From the NCBI RefSeq assembly GCF_049739465.1, contig NZ_JBMHHY010000026.1:1-64000 (forward strand): 64,000 nucleotides of DNA, written 5' to 3'. The DNA comes from Embleya sp049739465. Its GTDB lineage: Bacteria > Actinomycetota > Actinomycetes > Streptomycetales > Streptomycetaceae. The notes beneath the pieces were generated by a model. The model saw only the letters and a program-made list of their open reading frames with translations. It had not been told where the DNA came from and searched no databases. This document shows, piece by piece, positions 41,512 to 49,201 of the stretch (position 1 is its first letter; each line of letters opens with the position of its first letter). Made by a program: the position numbers and the translations under genes.

Positions 41512-43073
41512 TGCCCGTACGGAGCCCAGGGCTTCCGGTCGTACTCCTCCCGCAGCTTGAACTTCAACACCTTCCGCAAGGTCTCGTTCCGCGGCAGTGC
41601 GTCGACCAGTTCCAACTGCTCGGGAATCTTCTGCGTCATCAACCCGGCGGCCCGCAGATACTCGACCAGCTCGACGAACTCCAGGTCCGCTTCCCCCGGT
41701 TGCCGCTCCACCACGGCGCACACCCGCTCGCCACGCTCCCGATCGACCAACCCGATCACCGCCGCGTCGGCGACCTTCGGATGGGCGAACAACAGGTCCT
41801 CGATCTCCCGCGCGGAGATGTTCTCCCCCTTGCGGATGATCACATCCTTGAGCCGCCCGGTCAGCGAGAGATGCCCATCGGCGCGCAGTCGGCCCAGGTC
41901 GCCGGTCCGGAAGAAGCCGTCCTCGTCGAACGCCTCGGCGGTGAGCGCCGGGTCGGTGTACCCCTTGAACACCATCGGCCCACGCAGCCGTACCTCGCCC
42001 TCCTCACCGGTGTCGGCGACGGTCCCGTCGGCCCGGGCGATCCGCACCTCGATGCCACTGACCGGCTTGCCCTCGGTGAACGAGCGCTGATCCTCCGAGT
42101 CGTGCGGCCCGCCCTGGGCGATCATCGGCACCTCGGTCATCCCGTACCCGTGGCACAAAATCGCCCGCATCTCGTCCCGCACCTCGGCAACCAACTCCGG
42201 CGGCTTGGGCGCACCCCCACCGGAAACAATCCGCAGCGTCGGAATGATCTTCTCCCCCGGCTGCTTCCGCTGCTCATTCAAAAACGCCACATAAAACGCG
42301 GTGGACCCACCCACCATCGTGACACCAAGGCGCCGATAAACCGGCACCACCCCAGCCGGATCGAAGTTCTCCACAATCACCGCCGGAAATCCGGAGGCGA
42401 GCACCGTGACAATATAATCCGGCCCGGCAATATGCGCGTACGGAAACGCTATGGACCCGACATCGGACTGCGACATGTCAAGCGCGACGGCCAGGCCCTT
42501 GCCCCCCGCGAGCAGGGTCGAGTCGCTGTGCTGAACACCCTTCGGATCGGACGTCGTACCCGAGGTGTAGTAAAGCCAACGCACCTCGTCCCCATCCGTC
42601 GGCGCCGCCGGCAACCCGGCCGGATCCCCCTCCGGCAACTCGTCGTACGCCACCAGAACCGTCGGCGGAGCGGCCGAATCCTTCGCCAGCGCCTCCCCCA
42701 TCCCCAGAAAATCAAAGCCCTTCCAACTACGCGGACACAAAAAGAACTCCGCCTCGGTCTGCCGCAAACAAAACCCGACCTCCTTCTCCCGATAGAAGGG
42801 AATGATCGGATTCTGCACCGCACCCAACCGCGCCAGCGCGAACGACACCACGATGGACTCGATCCGCGTGGTCAACTGCCAGGTCACCCGGGTGCCTGCG
42901 GTGACGCCGAGCGCGTGATAGCCCGCGGCCACCCGCTCCGCCCACGCCTTGAACTCACCGAAGGTGACCCTGCGGTCCTCCGGGTCGAGCAACATGGGTA
43001 CATCGGGAGTTGCCGCCGCGCGGCGCTCCACCAGCTCCCAGAGAGTGGTGGCGTCGTAGATCGGGTCAGACAC
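41508..43073 (-). CDS. AMP-forming acyl-CoA ligase
   Basis: The product has 521 residues from GTG at 43073, with GGAGG five bases upstream. ANL motifs: YYTSGTTSDPKGVQHS (phosphate loop), GYGMTEVPM, GRLKDVIIRKGENISAREIE (hinge), and the C-terminal catalytic Lys region PRNETLRKVLKFKLRE. It resembles the alicyclic/steroid-acid ligases such as FadD13/AliA types. It should activate the carboxylic acid that enters the neighbouring beta-oxidation set. CTGAC palindromes lie upstream and on its stop codon. Confidence 0.92.
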   Translation of the reverse strand: MSDPIYDATTLWELVERRAAATPDVPMLLDPEDRRVTFGEFKAWAERVAAGYHALGVTAGTRVTWQLTTRIESIVVSFALARLGAVQNPIIPFYREKEVGFCLRQTEAEFFLCPRSWKGFDFLGMGEALAKDSAAPPTVLVAYDELPEGDPAGLPAAPTDGDEVRWLYYTSGTTSDPKGVQHSDSTLLAGGKGLAVALDMSQSDVGSIAFPYAHIAGPDYIVTVLASGFPAVIVENFDPAGVVPVYRRLGVTMVGGSTAFYVAFLNEQRKQPGEKIIPTLRIVSGGGAPKPPELVAEVRDEMRAILCHGYGMTEVPMIAQGGPHDSEDQRSFTEGKPVSGIEVRIARADGTVADTGEEGEVRLRGPMVFKGYTDPALTAEAFDEDGFFRTGDLGRLRADGHLSLTGRLKDVIIRKGENISAREIEDLLFAHPKVADAAVIGLVDRERGERVCAVVERQPGEADLEFVELVEYLRAAGLMTQKIPEQLELVDALPRNETLRKVLKFKLREEYDRKPWAPYGH

Positions 43074-43145
43074 GTGTCCTCCGCGCGGGAAGCCGGGGCG
43101 AGAATGCCGCACCGGGGCACGGCGAAGCCAAGCCCAGACGCTGAC

Positions 43146-43160
43146 CTGACGGTACGTCAG
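43146..43160. promoter_or_regulatory. Operator-like palindrome CTGACGGTACGTCAG
   Basis: This perfect CTGAC-N5-GTCAG site lies 73 bases upstream of the ligase start and in the divergent gap towards the Rieske protein gene. Confidence 0.65.
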
Positions 43161-43271
43161 AATCGCTGCCGAAAGAAACCCTTCACACGGTCACGCGCAT
43201 CACAACCACCCTGGCCAAGCAAGGCAGGACTGCCTAACCTGGGGCGCTACCGCCTACCCCACGGGGGCAAC

Positions 43272-43616
43272 ATGTCGCCATTCCGCCGACAGCGCCCACC
43301 AGTGTGCCTCGGCCCGGTGGAGAACTTCCCCGATTCCATCCCCAAACGAGTGAGCACCAGCCCACCCATCGCCGCACTCCGCCACGGCGACACGATCCAC
43401 GTCTTCGAAGACCGCTGCCCCCACGCCGGCGCAATCCTCTCCAGAGGCACCCTGACCGGCGAACACCTGACCTGCCCGGCCCACAAAGCCACCTTCGACG
43501 TAGCCACGGGCCGCTCCGTCGGCACCCTCAACTGCCGAAAGCTACGCACCTACAAGGCCTGGCTCCAAAACGGCCTGATCTACATAACCCCAACCCCCAC
43601 CCACAAACCCCACTGA
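43272..43616 (+). CDS. Rieske [2Fe-2S] ferredoxin-like protein
   Basis: The product has 114 residues from ATG at 43272. The cluster ligands are seen in FEDRCPHAGAILS (Cys-x-His) and LTCPAHKATFDVATG (Cys-x2-His), followed by the usual ... GRSVGTLNCRKLRTYKAW. It should carry electrons to an oxygenase, but no oxygenase is present nearby. Divergent from the acyl-CoA ligase and sharing its operator region, it may serve the same pathway. Confidence 0.85.
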   Translation: MSPFRRQRPPVCLGPVENFPDSIPKRVSTSPPIAALRHGDTIHVFEDRCPHAGAILSRGTLTGEHLTCPAHKATFDVATGRSVGTLNCRKLRTYKAWLQNGLIYITPTPTHKPH

Positions 43617-43621
43617 CCCCA

Positions 43622-43984
43622 CCCGACACTCAAGACCACCCCAGCCCGACCAACAGCCCATCCGGCGCCCGAGGCCACTCCAACGGAACCAACTCCCAAG
43701 GCAACGCAAGCACCCCACCCAACCCACTTCACCCCGGCCGGCGCTTGAGGCCACCCCAGCGCCACCAACACCCAACGCAAGCCGAACACGCCCAGCGACC
43801 AAACTCAGCCGGGCAGGCGCCTGAGGCCACCCCAGCCACGCCAAAACCCGAGGCGACGCAACCCCCACCACAGCCGACCGAAACATCAGCCCGGCCGGCG
43901 TTTGAGGCCACCTCGGCCGAAGGCCGGGTCCACCAGCCCGGCCGGCGTTTGAGGCCAATCAGCCCGGCCGACGCTTGAGGCCAC
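43622..43984. repeat. Patch of dispersed CCCGGCCGGCGTTTGAGGCCA repeats
   Basis: Five good copies lie at about 43732, 43807, 43888, 43935 and 43961. Each reads like AGCCCGGCCGGCGTTTGAGG followed by CCACC. Two decayed copies are at about 43622 and 43661. This element is widespread between genes in Streptomyces. The last copies run into the 3' end of the TetR gene and encode its last residues. Confidence 0.85.
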
Positions 43985-44570
43985 CAAGGCCAACCCCAAA
44001 GGCCGCACACCCCCGAGCCCACGTCCCGGCGACGTCCGCGTCCGGCGGAAACCGCCCCGCCAACTCCAACACGACCATGCCGTGCGCAAACCCCCACACG
44101 GCCCGCGCAGCGTCACCATCCCCGCCAACCGCCCGCACCAGCGGCCCCGCCGTGCGCTCCTCCAACCCCTCCGGCAACGCGGCCCGATCCAACGGCTGCC
44201 CACTCATCAGCCGATACAGGTGCGGATGCGCAAGCGCATAAGCCCGATACGCCCCGGCCAACGCACCGATCAAATCCCCACCCAACCCCACCCCGGCACC
44301 CGACCCCGCCCCCGCCGCCTCCGCCGCGCCGGCCGCCTCAACGGCCTCCAGCGCCTCCGCGAGCTCCGTCATCGCCGCCGCGACAAGCGCACTCTCGACC
44401 GCCGACTTATCCGAGAAGTGCTTGTACAACGACGGCGCCTTGATCCCGACCCGCTCCGCGATCCGCCGCATCGACAACGCCTCCGGCCCTTCCCCTTCCA
44501 GGAGTTCACGCGCGGCGGCAACAATCTCCCGAGCCCTGGCACCGCTGCGCGGCAACGAAACGTCAGACAT
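43959..44570 (-). CDS. TetR-family regulator
   Basis: The product has 203 residues from ATG at 44570 (MSDVSLPRSGARAREIVAAA). The HTH is clear (MRRIAERVGIKAPSLYKHFS). An Ala/Glu/Gly-rich loop (VEAAGAAEAAGAGSGAGVG) separates it from the ligand domain. The final residues GLGGLKRRPG are encoded by the dispersed intergenic repeat, so the original stop was probably read through or overwritten. It overlaps the upstream DUF4260 gene by eight bases and probably represses the pair through the GGCTAAC palindromes at 45023-45073. Confidence 0.88.
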   Translation of the reverse strand: MSDVSLPRSGARAREIVAAARELLEGEGPEALSMRRIAERVGIKAPSLYKHFSDKSAVESALVAAAMTELAEALEAVEAAGAAEAAGAGSGAGVGLGGDLIGALAGAYRAYALAHPHLYRLMSGQPLDRAALPEGLEERTAGPLVRAVGGDGDAARAVWGFAHGMVVLELAGRFPPDADVAGTWARGCAAFGVGLGGLKRRPG

Positions 44571-45000
44571 CCCGTCGGATCCCCTCCCGAGTGCGCAGCC
44601 CATACCCGGCGGCCCGGTCCAGCGCGATATGCGTAAGCCAGCCAAGGCCCGCGGCGAACAACGGCGGCCACTCGATCGGCGAAACGGCATATCCGACCAA
44701 CACCACCAACGGCACCCAGGCCCGATGCATCGCGTTGTAGTACGGCACCGCCCGCACCTGAAGCCGCCCGGGCTCATGCGAGGCGCCGTCCCGCAGCGCG
44801 TCCTTCACCCCGACGAACATCGTCAGATCGGGCAACACGAAGAAGACCAACGCGGCCGCAGAGGTGGCAAAGCCATACTTCACACTCTCGAACACCGCGA
44901 ACGCCGCCAGGAACAGCGTCAACGCGCCCCACGCCCCGCGCCGAACCCGCCGCCCCACAGCCGAGCCGCCGCCGCTTCCGGTATACGCAATCCCGCCCAT
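44563..45000 (-). CDS. DUF4260 membrane protein
   Basis: The product has 145 residues from ATG at 45000, preceded by GGAGG. Three to four hydrophobic segments are visible (GALTLFLAAFAVFESVKYGF, ALVFFVLPDLTMFVG, WVPLVVLVGYAVSPIEWPPL, FAAGLGWLTHIALDRAAGYG). VLPDLTMF and the YNAMHR segment match the DUF4260 pattern. Function is unknown. It is co-transcribed with the TetR gene and controlled by the twin operators upstream. Confidence 0.82.
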   Translation of the reverse strand: MGGIAYTGSGGGSAVGRRVRRGAWGALTLFLAAFAVFESVKYGFATSAAALVFFVLPDLTMFVGVKDALRDGASHEPGRLQVRAVPYYNAMHRAWVPLVVLVGYAVSPIEWPPLFAAGLGWLTHIALDRAAGYGLRTREGIRRDV

Positions 45001-45022
45001 ATCGCCGCCTCCGTCCGCCCGA

Positions 45023-45073
45023 GGCTAACAGCGTTAGCCCCATGCATCCAGAGTGCGGCTAACGGCGTTAGCC
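45023..45073. promoter_or_regulatory. Twin TetR operators GGCTAAC-N3-GTTAGCC
   Basis: Perfect palindromes lie at 45023-45039 (GGCTAACAGCGTTAGCC) and 45057-45073 (GGCTAACGGCGTTAGCC), 34 bp apart. They stand directly upstream of the DUF4260-TetR operon. Confidence 0.85.
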
Positions 45074-45223
45074 GTCAAGCCCCCAACACCGGCGGCTTCG
45101 GCGCAGGCGGCTTCGGCGGCTTGGTGGCCGGCGGCCGAGGCGGCCGAGGATTCACCGGCTTGGTCGGCGGCTTGCCGGCACACCGACACCGACCCCCAGC
45201 ACCCCGCCACCCATGGCCCGGCG

Positions 45224-45424
45224 TCACCTTGCAGTGATGTCCGGACCGATCGTGAAACCCTTCAGCGGTCGCGCGCCGGTGGGAGACACCTCGATGGCTC
45301 CTTCGATGATCTCGGCGCGGAATCCCTCGGGCAGAGTCATCGCATTGCGGGTCTGCCACAGGAAGCCATCGAGCTCATCGAATGGTGCAGTCGTCACCAT
45401 CGGCTCAGGCGTCGCAATCGCCAT
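45224..45424 (-). pseudogene. Truncated Uma2-family (DUF820) endonuclease fragment
   Basis: The fragment has 66 residues from ATG at 45424 with GAGGAGG upstream. It keeps the N-terminal Uma2 pattern (FLWQTRNAMTLPEGFRAEII, EGAIEVSPTGAR) but stops soon after, before the nuclease Asp/Lys region. A Lys-Pro-rich open frame follows on the same strand but is not clearly connected. Probably a decayed gene. Confidence 0.6.
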
Positions 45425-45550
45425 CGGGAACACCTCCTCACCCAAGCGTGGGTCACGGTCGCCGGTAGCGGACAACTTCCCGACGACCGTATGCGGCACC
45501 GCAGTCGAACAAATCCGACTCGGCCCACCACCACCCGAACGAGTGATCCA

Positions 45551-46549
45551 CTACCGCAACTTCCGCGCCACCTCGGTCGCCCAATACGTCAGGATCGACG
45601 AGGCCCCCGCACGCTTGATCGACGTCAGCGTCTCCAGGATCACCCGGTCCCGGTCGATCCAGCCGTTCGCCGCCGCCGCCTCGACCATCGCGTACTCGCC
45701 GCTCACCTGGTACGCCGCCACCGGCACATGCACCTCGTCGGCGATCCGCCGGACGATGTCCAGGTACGACATCGCCGGCTTGACCATCACCAGGTCCGCA
45801 CCCTCGGCGACGTCCAACAGCACCTCGCGCACCGACTCCTCGGCGTTGGCCGAGTCCTGCTGGTACGTCGTCCGGTCGCCCTGCAGCGTCGACTCGACCG
45901 CCTCGCGGAACGGCCCGAAGAAGGCCGACGCGTACTTCGCGCTGTACGCCAGGATCGCCACGTCCTGATAGCCCGCGCCATCCAACGCCCGCCGGATCGC
46001 CCCGACTTGACCGTCCATCATCCCGCTCGGCCCGACCATGTGCACACCCGCGTCGGCCTGCACCACGGCCATCCGCGCGTACGCCTCGAGGGTCGCGTCG
46101 TTGTCCACCGAACCGTCCGCGGCCAACACGCCGCAGTGCCCGTGATCGGTGAACTCGTCCAGGCACAGGTCGGACATCACCACGGTGTCCGCGCCCACCT
46201 CGGCCAGCACGTCGCGAATCGCCACCTGGAGCACGCCGTCGGGGTCGAACCCGGCCGAGCCGACCGCGTCCTTGGCCGTCGGGATGCCGTACAACATCAG
46301 CCCGCCGACCCCCGCCGCGACCGCGTCGTGCGCGGCCTTGCGCAGCGAATCGCGGGTGTGCTGGACCACGCCCGGCATGGACGAGATCGGCACCGGCTCG
46401 CCCGCGCCCTCGCGCACGAACATCGGCAGGATCAGATCCGCGGGATGCAGCCGAGTCTCCGCGACCAGCCGGCGCATCGCCGGGGACGTGCGCAACCGCC
46501 TGGGGCGGTGCGCGGGAAACCCTGACGACGCGTCAGCCTGGTACGACAT
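45551..46549 (-). CDS. hemB: Delta-aminolevulinic acid dehydratase (porphobilinogen synthase)
   Basis: The product has 332 residues and condenses two 5-aminolevulinates into porphobilinogen, the second step of tetrapyrrole synthesis. The active-site lysines are visible in ILAYSAKYASAFFGP and LVMVKPAMSYLDIV (Schiff base), with metal/Cys region in LCLDEFTDHGHCGV. It follows hemD on the minus strand after a 97-base gap and so belongs to the heme block, perhaps with its own promoter. A perfect CTGAC-N5-GTCAG palindrome lies inside its first codons. Confidence 0.96.
   Translation of the reverse strand: MSYQADASSGFPAHRPRRLRTSPAMRRLVAETRLHPADLILPMFVREGAGEPVPISSMPGVVQHTRDSLRKAAHDAVAAGVGGLMLYGIPTAKDAVGSAGFDPDGVLQVAIRDVLAEVGADTVVMSDLCLDEFTDHGHCGVLAADGSVDNDATLEAYARMAVVQADAGVHMVGPSGMMDGQVGAIRRALDGAGYQDVAILAYSAKYASAFFGPFREAVESTLQGDRTTYQQDSANAEESVREVLLDVAEGADLVMVKPAMSYLDIVRRIADEVHVPVAAYQVSGEYAMVEAAAANGWIDRDRVILETLTSIKRAGASSILTYWATEVARKLR
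46522..46536. promoter_or_regulatory. CTGACGACGCGTCAG palindrome inside hemB
   Basis: This perfect match to the recurring palindrome lies in codons 5-10 of hemB. It may be coincidental or an intragenic operator. Confidence 0.35.
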
Positions 46550-46646
46550 GAGCTACTCGGCCTTCCTCACGAACCGAACTGAACTGAACCGCACCGCACA
46601 TCAGACACCGGAACAAACACCGGAACCAAAAACCGCCTGCCGTGCC

Positions 46647-48254
46647 CTACTTGGCCTTCCGCCGCGACCCCGGCCGCCGTTCGCTCGGCCGGGTGACCGG
46701 GTCGCCCGCCTCGACCATCGCCGCGCGCCGCGCCGTACCGAACTCCGCGAGTGCCTCGGCCAGGGCGGACACCGAGGGCTCCGGCGCGAGTACGTCCACC
46801 CGCAGCCCGTGCTCCTCGGCCGTCTTCGCCGTGGCCGAGCCGATACACGCGATCACCGTGACCGCGTGCGGCTTGCCCGCGATGCCGACCAGGTTGCGCA
46901 CCGTCGAGGACGACGTGAACAGGACCGCGTCGAAGCCGCCGCCCTTGATCGCCTCGCGGGTGTCCGCCGGCGGCGGCGCCGCGCGCACCGTGCGGTACGC
47001 CGTGACGTCGTCGACCTCCCAGCCCAGCTCGACCAGGCCCGCCACCAACGTCTCCGTGGCGATGTCGGCACGCGGCAGGAACACCCGGTCGATCGGGTCG
47101 AAGACCGGGTCGTACGGCGGCCAGTCCTCCAGCAGCCCGGCGGCCGACTGCTCGCCCGAGGGCACCAGGTCCGGCTTGACGCCGAACTCGATCAGCGCCC
47201 GCGCGGTCGCCTCGCCGACGGCCGCGACCTTGATGCCCGCGAACGCGCGCGCGTCCAGGCCGTAGTCCTCGAACCGCTCGCGCACCGCCCGCACCGCGTT
47301 GACCGAGGTGAACGCGATCCACTCGTAGCGCCCGGTGACCAGGCCCTTGATCGCCCGCTCCATCTGCTGCGGCGTACGCGGCGGCTCGACCGCGATGGTC
47401 GGCACCTCGTGCGGGACCGCGCCGTACGAGCGCAGTTGCTCGGACAGCGTGACCGCCTGCTCCTTGGTGCGCGGGACCAGCACCTTCCAGCCGAACAAGG
47501 GTTTGGTCTCGAACCACGACAACGTGTCGCGCTGGGCCACCACTTCGCCCACCACCACGACGGCCGGCAGGGTGATCTTCGCCGTCCGCACGTCGGAGGC
47601 CACCTGCGCGAGCGTGCTCACCAGGGTGCGCTGCTCGGTGGTGGTGCCATTGACCGTGACCGCGACCGGCGTGGCCGGCTTGCGGCCGCCCGCGACCAGT
47701 TCCTGGGCGATCTCGGCGATCGAGTCGAGCGCGCCGCGCAGCACCAGGGTGCCGTCGACGGAGCCGACCGTGGCCCAGTCGATCGACGCCTCGGCCATGT
47801 CGAGGACACGCACGCCACCGCTGCCCTTGGCCGCGTGCAGCGGGATGCCCGCGTACGTGGGAACGGCCGTGCTGACCGGGACGCCCGGGACGACCTCGAA
47901 GACGATCTTCGCCTTCGCGACCGCGGTGACCTCGTCCGTGACCGACTGGTCCACGCACGGGTCACCCGCCACGGCCCGGACCACCTGCTTGCCCGACCGC
48001 GCGGCGGCCACGACGACCTTGGCCCGGGCAACGGCCGACAGGAGTTCCCCGTCGTCACCGGTCACCGGGTCGAGGACCTCGACGCCGCTCTTGCAGTGGA
48101 ACAGGACCTGGCGCAGGGTCGCCTCGTCGGCGACCACCACATCGGCCTCGGCCAGCACCTCGATGGCCCGCAGTGTGAGCAGTCGTGGGTCGCCGGGACC
48201 GGCACCCACAAAGGTCACGATGCCGCTGGGCTTCTTCTTCGCTCTGGGGCTCAA
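46647..48254 (-). CDS. hemD: Uroporphyrinogen-III methyltransferase/synthase fusion
   Basis: The product has 535 residues in two domains. Residues about 10-245 are a SUMT/CobA methyltransferase (VTFVGAGPGDPRLLTLRAIE; VVAGDPCVDQ-like loop; GVPVSTAVPTYAGIPL). Residues about 255-510 are uroporphyrinogen-III synthase (WKVLVPRTKEQAVTLSEQLR; FTSVNAVRAV; ACIGSATAKTAEEHGL). The fusion is normal in Streptomyces. The start is TTG at 48254, overlapping the hemC stop by four bases. It closes ring D to make uroporphyrinogen III and can feed siroheme or cobalamin. Confidence 0.95.
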   Translation of the reverse strand: MSPRAKKKPSGIVTFVGAGPGDPRLLTLRAIEVLAEADVVVADEATLRQVLFHCKSGVEVLDPVTGDDGELLSAVARAKVVVAAARSGKQVVRAVAGDPCVDQSVTDEVTAVAKAKIVFEVVPGVPVSTAVPTYAGIPLHAAKGSGGVRVLDMAEASIDWATVGSVDGTLVLRGALDSIAEIAQELVAGGRKPATPVAVTVNGTTTEQRTLVSTLAQVASDVRTAKITLPAVVVVGEVVAQRDTLSWFETKPLFGWKVLVPRTKEQAVTLSEQLRSYGAVPHEVPTIAVEPPRTPQQMERAIKGLVTGRYEWIAFTSVNAVRAVRERFEDYGLDARAFAGIKVAAVGEATARALIEFGVKPDLVPSGEQSAAGLLEDWPPYDPVFDPIDRVFLPRADIATETLVAGLVELGWEVDDVTAYRTVRAAPPPADTREAIKGGGFDAVLFTSSSTVRNLVGIAGKPHAVTVIACIGSATAKTAEEHGLRVDVLAPEPSVSALAEALAEFGTARRAAMVEAGDPVTRPSERRPGSRRKAK

Positions 48255-49201
48255 GGGACGCGCTCCCCCATCAAACCGGAGGCCCCTCGGGCGAGCAGTT
48301 CGGTCGCGAGTTCGCGACCGATCTTCTCCGCCTCGTCGAGGGTTCCGGTGGCGGACAACCGTACGCTTTCGGTGCCGTCGACATTCACGACTACGGCCCG
48401 CAGGTACAGCTCGGTGACCTGCTCGCCCTCGGCGACCTCACAGAGGGCGCCGACCGGAGCCGAACATCCGGCTTCCAACACGGCGAGCAGCGTGCGCTCG
48501 GCCAGTACGGCGGCTCGGGTGTCCGAGTCGTCCAAACCGGCGAGCAGTTCGACGAGGGCGGCATCGTGAGCCGCGCACTCGACGGCCAATGCCCCTTGAC
48601 CGGGGGCAGGCAACATGTGGAGCGGATCGAAGGTCTCGGTGACCTCCTCCGCACGGCCGAGTCGGCCGAGGCCGGCCCTGGCCAGAACGACGGCGTCGAG
48701 TTCGCCGGACGTCACGAAGCCGATCCGGGTGTCGACGTTGCCGCGGATCGGCACGATCTCGTGGCCGAGCCCGAGCAGCAACAACTGCGCGGCGCGGCGC
48801 GGCGAACCGGTGCCGATCCGGGACCCGGCGGGCAGTTCGGCGAGCGCCAGTCCGTCCCGGGCCACCAGCGCGTCGCGCGGGTCGTGCCGGGGCGGGATCG
48901 CGACCAGCGTGATGCCCTCGGCGGCGCCGGTCGGCAGGTCCTTGAGCGAGTGCACGACGAAGTCGACCTCGCCGGCGAGCAGCGCCTCGCGCAGCGCGCC
49001 GACGAAGACGCCGGTGCCGCCGATCTGCGAGAGCCGCTCGCGCGAGGTGTCGCCCTGCGTGGTGATCTCCACCAGCTCGACGGCCCGGCCGGTCAACCGC
49101 GTGACGGCCTCGGCGACCTGCCCCGACTGGGCCATCGCCAACTTGCTCCGCCGGGTGCCCAGCCGCAACGGCGCGCCGGCAATCCCACTCGCGCCACTCA
49201 C
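48251..49201 (-). CDS. hemC: Porphobilinogen deaminase (hydroxymethylbilane synthase)
   Basis: The product has 316 residues from GTG at 49201 (VSGASGIAGAPLRLGTRRSK), overlapping the hemA stop by four bases. Signature parts: LGTRRSKLAMAQ, VHSLKDLPTG, GSPRRAAQL, and the dipyrromethane-cofactor Cys in LEAGCSAPVGA. It polymerises four porphobilinogens to hydroxymethylbilane. Member of the rex-hemACD operon. Confidence 0.96.
   Translation of the reverse strand: MSGASGIAGAPLRLGTRRSKLAMAQSGQVAEAVTRLTGRAVELVEITTQGDTSRERLSQIGGTGVFVGALREALLAGEVDFVVHSLKDLPTGAAEGITLVAIPPRHDPRDALVARDGLALAELPAGSRIGTGSPRRAAQLLLLGLGHEIVPIRGNVDTRIGFVTSGELDAVVLARAGLGRLGRAEEVTETFDPLHMLPAPGQGALAVECAAHDAALVELLAGLDDSDTRAAVLAERTLLAVLEAGCSAPVGALCEVAEGEQVTELYLRAVVVNVDGTESVRLSATGTLDEAEKIGRELATELLARGASGLMGERVP

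Noticed and set aside
45075..45359. Lys-Pro-rich minus-strand frame behind the Uma2 fragment
   Set aside because: Composition could come from GC-rich repeats, it has no clear start and overlaps the Uma2 remnant in another frame.
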